64,000 nt of DNA from Siphonodentalium dalli (Eukaryota > Mollusca > Scaphopoda > Gadilida > Siphonodentaliidae), in the NCBI GenBank assembly GCA_032622095.1, contig CP136063.1:114718723-114782722 (forward strand). Direction: 5' to 3'. The notes under the pieces were generated by a model. It saw only the letters and a program-made list of their open reading frames with translations. It was not told where the DNA came from and searched no databases. The position numbers and the translations under genes are program-made. Below are positions 58,249 to 64,000 of this stretch, piece by piece (the first letter of the stretch is position 1; every line of letters begins with the position of its first letter).

Positions 58249-59768
58249 AGATCCGATTTGACGCCAAATAATCCAGCTGCGAAATTTCTGCCTACCAGGC
58301 AAAGTAAAATGAAAATTACTTGCATTCACCATCATTTGTACACAGGCATGGCAAAATTCTAAAAATCATCCATATTTAATATGCCGAAAACAACCACAAG
58401 AGCTCATATTTGAGAAAGCTCTTTATATCTACCACGTAATGTCAACAGAAGCATGGACGCTCCTAATAAGAGGCGATCATTCACATTTTTGCTAGGCTGA
58501 TAAAAATTCACAATGTATTAAGGATAAGGTAAATGAGAAACAAGTTTCTCCAAGGAAACCCCAGTAATCAACTAATCCTTTGCCAATAGGTCAATGCGTT
58601 TTGAATTTAGTGATTCATTATTCAGGACCAAATGGGGTTTGTGAAGAAATGTAGGTGACCGCACCTTTATATAGCCTGTGTGGGGCTAAACTTCATTTTG
58701 ATTGGCTCTTGCCATGTTTTCCATATTGAGGTGTTCTCATGGAGTCCTCACGAAAGGTTATCATAGAAGGTTCTCATGTGGGGTTCTCGTGTGGGTGTTC
58801 AAAATGTGTAAAGACTTCCTCTTTTGAAAGTCGATATCTGGCCACCAAAACCTCAATTTAATAGGCTCATGGGTCTGATCTAATTATTTTCTGGTATATA
58901 AAATGTATAGATGGTGGTTTTATGGTGTCAAATCGGACAGGGAATCTATAAGGAATAAAGAACTTATGTTTATGGTCAGAATACAAGCAGAGTCACCAAC
59001 CAAAGAGCTGTGTTATTTAAAATATGAATAATATTTTTATTCAATGTGCTCATGGATTTTGATGACAACTAGAAAGCTGTATAAATAATTGAATCAGTCA
59101 ATATTTAAACTCTCACAGAAGCTATTTTTAATATTTCGAAAATTGGACTCAACTAATATGGAAAGATACCATCTACTAAAATAAGGAGATCATTTCTTTA
59201 TAACTAACTCAATGTTATAATTTTACATCCTCAAACCTGCTCAAACCACAGAAAAGACTCCCAGTCTCAAACTTTGAATTGATTTTTTATAAATATGTGA
59301 TATGGTACACATATTAAATAAATATAGAATAACATATTCATTCAGTTCGTTAGGCTCAAAGTAATAAATGTTATTATTTTGATCTCTATCTCAAACATAT
59401 CATATCACCATTCATCAGTGAATTCATGAACAGTCCTAAACTCAGTCCTAATAATCAGAATACCATTAACTGGGGTGAAAATACTAGTCCTTAAACAATT
59501 TGAAAGTAAAATAACTGGCAAAATATTCAGTCATCAGTGAGTTGCCTCACCTAACAAAGACTTTAACAACCTCTGACTACACTCGCATACCTTCAACGAC
59601 ATACTCAAAACTTGCAAAGTTCTGCTGACTAGTTTTGTTTCCTCACCTCACCAATTTGCACACAATCTTCGTTGTATGTGTCGCATTAGCAACCTCCAAG
59701 ACAAATAGCCTGGAAAAAACAGCTTGTTCTAGGGTGAACAAGATTCAACTTCAGCACCAGCTGTGTGG
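58249..59768 (-). other. MIDN: MIDN 3' flank, probable 3'UTR plus intergenic DNA
   Basis: The first several hundred bases left of the stop (59768 downward) must include the 3'UTR. A minus-strand AATAAA candidate is TTTATT at 59036-59041, unproven. No other feature seen. Confidence 0.4.
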
Positions 59769-60082
59769 TCATACAACCATAGTTTCTTGTGATAGCTGAC
59801 TAGTGCCATAGCCTTCGGACATCGCTTCAGAGACTTCAACCTTATCAGGAGTTGCAGCCCTTTTCACATGCTGAAACTTATTGCCCTCTCGAGAGTTCAA
59901 CTGTGCCACTGATCTCCGTGATGGAGATAGAAGATATGGTGACTTGACTTCCCGTCGGGCCAATCGTTTCTGTTGTCGCTGTTTCAGCATATGTTGGAGA
60001 TTCTCCACTTTTTGTCGAAGAGCTCTGTTCTCGTAATTCTTTTGTATTATGCTATCAAAGTTGTTGCTTACTGTCTTACTCT
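59769..60082 (-). CDS. MIDN: MIDN terminal coding exon (proteasome-binding helix)
   Basis: 314 bp with stop TGA. The acceptor is CTAATTTTAG. Encodes the [19 protein letters not shown] helix and the [11 protein letters not shown] motif near the C-terminus, both diagnostic of midnolin. Confidence 0.93.
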
Positions 60083-63000
60083 CTAAAATTAGAAAATATA
60101 GAGAGAGAATATGAACAATACATCAAGTAAAATTATATGTTGGACTGTCCCAGTCAGTCCTTCCTTTTTGAGGTGAGCGATTGTGCTTGCGCACCATGGC
60201 GCATGCAGAATCTAAACCAGCTGCATTATTAACCGTGCGCCTGTGGTTAAAAGTACGGGCAACCTTTGTTGCAGGTTATAATTAAGAAATAACATCAAAT
60301 TATAATAATTTCCTCAAGAATATACTGATAGTATAGATAGTATAGCATAATGATGATGATATGAATGTGATATTATTCACTAAACATGCTTTTTCGAGAA
60401 AATACAGGTCGACTGTTGTTTAGTTTCTCGCAAAAAGCGCAGTCGATTGTTCATAAGCAGAATCACGATATTGCACCATTTTCTTATTTAGATTCACACA
60501 CATTATAGGTCAGTTGTAAAAACCTTAATTTGGTGCGTCTACAACTTACAACTCATAATACGGCTCATAGTAATATTCCTTATTTGGTATGTATGACCAT
60601 ATATAAGTTAGGAGAAAATATTGACTGGATTGAAAATTATTCATCCCAATCATGCCTGCAAATATGGTGTTGGACATTTGCAGAATGAGTTCCTCAGAGG
60701 GTGAGTTTTGTGACACTACCCGCATAGCAGGTTAGCATCACTAAATTTACCTTCTGGGGGACCTCATTCTTCTTTGGCTTCATCTTCTCTGGAAAGTATC
60801 TTTATTATCAAATTAAAAAAAAATTCAGTTTCTTTAGAACGCTGTACAAAGTTTCTTTTTTTCTTTTCTAGATTAGTTTCTCTAAATCCCAAAATTGACA
60901 AAGGACAAAATTTATAATCAAGGTGCCCAAAAGGTGCACATCACCATCTTCACCATCTGGGACTTAAATCTGTGTCTAGGTCTCCCATAGCAGATGAGGC
61001 CATGCAGATTGAGCTCCCCAGATGACAAATTTAATGATTTTAGCCCGCTGTGCGGGTTAGCATCACTAAATTCACCCTCTGGAGACCTCACTCGGTAAAT
61101 ATCTGCCCCTGCTAATTGTTACTTACAAACCCCAAATAATAAAAATCAAGTCCGAGAAACAGAAGTGTAGCCACTTGCGTATATGGACTGCAGCTATAAC
61201 TAATACATCGCGTGTTTGAGCTGTTTTGGGATTTTATTACACAAGCCAGCATGTACTTGTTTCTCAAAACAAGCAGTGAAGATGTGGTTTAATTACCGAA
61301 GTCAACATCTAAGTAATCTACAGTATTCTACACCCACAGCATATAAAATGAACACACAAACTGCCCATGGCATAATGAATAGATGCCTCTGAAAAGCTGC
61401 ATGGTTAAAACAGTGCATGTATAACTGAACTGTATCCAATCGATCAAATTCCTAACAAATTCCCTAACAATTTCAAATTTATTTTCACAAAGCTAGATTC
61501 ATTTAACATTGTACTTAAGACTATGGCTATTTTTCCATTGATACACTCCCTTACCTCCCTAAACATGAATGTACCCCTGGTTAACACTTTCGTGATGGGA
61601 GCTGCGCTGGAGGAGCATTAAATATCCTGTGTCAGTGCATTATCTGATATATACAAATCTCCCATAGGGAGCCTCATACATATAAGAGAATGTACCAGTT
61701 GTAGTTGGCTTACAAGGTCAAGGTAAATATTTTTAGGCCAATGTATTCTCTGATATATATGCAAGGCTCAGGGCTTTCACAAAATTTCAGGAAGCTCCAG
61801 TCATAGATGGGTTAATAGAGTTATCTCCAAAAGTATTTTCCAAAATGGCAACAATTTAAGACAGCAAAACTTTTGTTGACAAATATTTTGCATGGGGTTT
61901 TTATTTTCGTAGTTCTCAGGAACCAGGAAACTTCGACCGCCAAAAATAAATGTGCTTTTTCAACAATTGGCAGCTGCAATGCACACCATGTGGATGAGCT
62001 GAATGAATGTGGATTGCTGCATAACTATACCTGTTGACGAAGGAGGCCTCCGGCCAGAGTTTCCTGCCAGATGATTCTGTGGATTAATTCCTAGCAGATC
62101 ATTGATGATATGGAAGATAGTGTTGATGTGGTGTTTACCATTCCCTCCGATATAATGAACGCCTGGGTCCAGTGAGCCTGTAATGTTACAACATTAAACT
62201 AAGAAGCCGTCAAGCTTATGATGAATACAAACCAATTCTAACCACACACAAATGTGAATACGTTCAAATTTCAATTAATTTTCAGTGAAACTGAATAGAT
62301 TGCTAAGAATACGAATAATGATTAAAGTTTTAATTACAAACAGAAATACATTGCAAATATCTTAATATAGTTTGAATTATTCATTCTATGTAACACAATC
62401 AGGTGAATTTCATGTATCATTGTATAGCACTTGCTTGCAAACACTAACATTAAAGATTCCCCAACCGATTTGTCAACAAATTTGTCATACAAAGTTTAAT
62501 ATTCTTAGGAATGCTCTTTACTATTTATCATTTATAGGTAAGGGAACCATTTCTCTTTATCATAGGCAAACTTTTGAGTTTTTGAGTGCCCAAAAGAAAT
62601 TCTAAATCTGATAAAATGATCAAACTGCCTTCTTTGAAAGTTGATATCTAAGCATCCCAAAAATGATTTAGGTTTTATCTTATTATTTCTTTTTATAATA
62701 GAAAAAGAACAAATATTAGTAATATATATTGTGTCACATCAAATGATACACTGCTCTCTCAAGAATAGTGCCAATTGGGGTAAAATATTTGTTTGAACAG
62801 CACCAAACTTTGTGATTACTTTTGACATGGTTACCTGAAAAAGTTCCAGAATAGACACCCTTTCCCAGATGTTCTAAGCTCTCGATGATAGCACCAGATG
62901 CTTGGTCTTCCTTTGAGCCGATCTCCACCTGTTCTGGTGATACTGTAGACTTTGGAGATGGGGGAGGCATGTTCCGAACAGGTCGATTACTCCCACTTGG

Positions 63001-63093
63001 AGAACCTGACAACTGTAGCTGAACAAACATCATGTGATCACCGAGGCGCAGTGCCAACAAGAGTGGTGATTTCCCAGAGATAAAGTCATTTAC
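59769..63093 (-). CDS. MIDN: Midnolin (MIDN), 3' half of gene, three exons
   Basis: Coding exons in order are 63093-62835, 62177-62031 and 60082-59769 (stop TGA 59771-59769): 239 codons plus stop. Upstream exons, with the ubiquitin-like domain and first Catch strand, lie right of the window. Recognised by [26 protein letters not shown] (second Catch segment), [37 protein letters not shown], and the C-terminal helix [18 protein letters not shown] followed by [15 protein letters not shown]. Known role: nuclear adaptor that carries unstructured substrates, such as immediate-early transcription factors, to the proteasome without ubiquitination. The Catch fold binds substrate and the C-terminal helix binds the proteasome. 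Splice phases 1-1 match. Convergent with TOE1, 15.3 kb away. Confidence 0.93.
60308..60650. repeat. Inverted partner of 52975-53312, in MIDN intron
   Basis: Same repeat, reversed; immediately followed by an AAGCCTG-ended element, as the other copy is (reversed) with a 0.6-kb gap. Confidence 0.75.
60653..61110. mobile_element. AAGCCTG-ended double-hairpin element
   Basis: TGCCTGCAAATATGGTGTTGG...; hairpins at about 60680-60770 and 61005-61090. In MIDN between exons B and C. Confidence 0.65.
61585..61811. mobile_element. TTAA-flanked element (family A)
   Basis: TTAA at 61581-61584 and 61812-61815; ends CACTTTCGTGATGGGAGC and CAGTCATAGATGGG. In MIDN between exons B and C. Confidence 0.8.
62031..62177 (-). 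CDS. MIDN: MIDN coding exon B in window
   Basis: 147 bp, phase 1 in and phase 1 out. The acceptor is ACATTACAG and the donor CAACAG|GTATAG. Contains [20 protein letters not shown] and NDLLGI, equivalent to the conserved ...IGTILQILNDLL block of vertebrate midnolin. Confidence 0.9.
62835..63093 (-). CDS. MIDN: MIDN coding exon A in window (Catch segment 2)
   Basis: 259 bp. The acceptor is TTTGTTTAG|GTA and the donor TCAG|GTAACC; it leaves in phase 1. Contains [16 protein letters not shown] and a Pro/Ser-rich stretch, then VYSGTFSG. Confidence 0.92.
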
Positions 63094-64000
63094 CTAAACA
63101 AACAAAAATTTGTACAGCATAAGAGAGAAAATTAACAAGGGCTGTGCATTGAAGATGGTGCTTGTTGAGTATATTTTGTCTATAAGAGTGAATCTGTTGT
63201 ATCAAAAATCACTAACGAAAGACCGATCAATAAAAAAAATTGGCTTAACTTGGTTTTCTAGTTATAAGGCCTAAAAAAAAACATGTGTTTCCGGTTTCCC
63301 GACCTATCTGGAAATTTTTGTTCGATCTGATAAAAATTCCCAGTCCAAGTATGAAAAATCATCTTTCATTTTCTATTAGTTGCAGTCATTAATTTATTTA
63401 AATGAGTTATTAGGTCTTTTTTTTTTTTTGGCCCAACATGTATCATTAGACTATTTTTTTTAAACTGGGATGGGTGACAGATTTTGTTCTTTATTTTTGA
63501 AATTTACGGTAACTAGTGTGCATCTACCGATGGATAAGTTGCCTTGTTGTATATTAATGTTGTAGTAAATTTTGAAACTGAATATCAGACCTTTTGACTC
63601 GTACAACAATATGAGACACACATATTTCATCAGTTTAAGGCTATCTGCATTAAAATGGAGCTCAATTTCTAACTAAAATAAATGTCAAATCATAACTCTT
63701 AGCACATTTATAGGGCCAGTAAATCGAATAAATCTCATTCTCCAGTCACAGGATCACATGTAACAATGGAGAAATTTATCCATATTGTGCTTTACTGAGA
63801 TAAACTTGTAGTAATCAGTGGTAGCATTGCTAGGGCATGGCAAAATATGCCAGTGGTTATTCCAATAAAGGGCCATAACTCTGGAGAAAATTTTCAGACG
63901 GAACCCAAATTCGAACATGACCTATATTTTGGGCGAGTAAACTCACATACCGAATTTCATTCCATTCAGTTCAAACTTACTAAAGTTATCATCCGGAAAC
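63094..64000 (-). other. MIDN: MIDN intron, upstream exons not in window
   Basis: No match to the ubiquitin-like or first Catch region is visible. Contains TTTTTTTTTTTGGCC (63418) and AAGGCCTAAAAAAAAAC (63269) arms like the 20316-21555 element, and common GGGCCATAACTCTGG repeat text at the right end. Confidence 0.5.

Noticed and set aside
1-64000. tRNA, rRNA or other structured RNA genes
   Set aside because: No convincing A/B box pair, cloverleaf or rRNA-like stretch found by eye on either strand; a covariance-model scan would be decisive.

Overview
This is a window of AT-rich animal (metazoan) nuclear DNA. It carries three split, conserved protein-coding genes. All have GT-AG introns and a vertebrate-like exon logic, and all sit in a landscape packed with transposable elements. 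The gene set, together with a repeat population of foldback MITEs, Helentron-like elements with central tandem repeats and a DIRS-like element, suggests a marine invertebrate, most likely a lophotrochozoan such as a mollusc. The species cannot be named from the sequence alone.

Layout. (1) 219-8950, minus strand: the 5' part of SPATA5L1/AFG2B, an AAA+ ATPase. Four coding exons are visible; the C-terminal part of the D2 ATPase lies beyond the left edge. (2) About 8951-23334: 14 kb of intergenic DNA made almost entirely of mobile elements. It holds a decayed transposon protein gene, a 2.7 kb Helentron-like element with a trimeric 484-bp higher-order repeat, a 2.1 kb inverted dimer, and a nested set of inverted repeats around 34-bp palindromic arrays. 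(3) 23361-44485, plus strand: a complete TOE1 gene in six coding exons (477 codons plus stop). TOE1 is a DEDD 3' exonuclease with an inserted CCCH zinc finger. (4) 44486-59768: intergenic DNA between convergent genes, with a hAT-like element that has a perfect 8-bp target duplication and many TTAA- and TA-flanked hairpin MITEs. (5) 59769-63093, minus strand: the last three coding exons of midnolin (MIDN); its 5' part lies beyond the right edge.

The genes are independent housekeeping or regulatory genes: ribosome-biogenesis ATPase, snRNA 3' processing, and ubiquitin-independent proteasomal degradation. There is no operon. SPATA5L1 and TOE1 are divergent; TOE1 and MIDN are convergent.

Most notable: TOE1 intron 5 contains a structurally complete DIRS-type element (about 38175-43949). 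It has near-identical inverted terminal repeats and a 90-bp internal complementary region that joins the complements of both outer ends. Its right end stops about 5 nt before TOE1 exon 6, so the retroelement appears to supply the branch-point and pyrimidine region of a host 3' splice site. Other notable structures are the 484-bp higher-order repeat, the nested foldback structure at 20133-22169, and at least three TTAA-flanked hairpin families, two of which share the same central palindrome.
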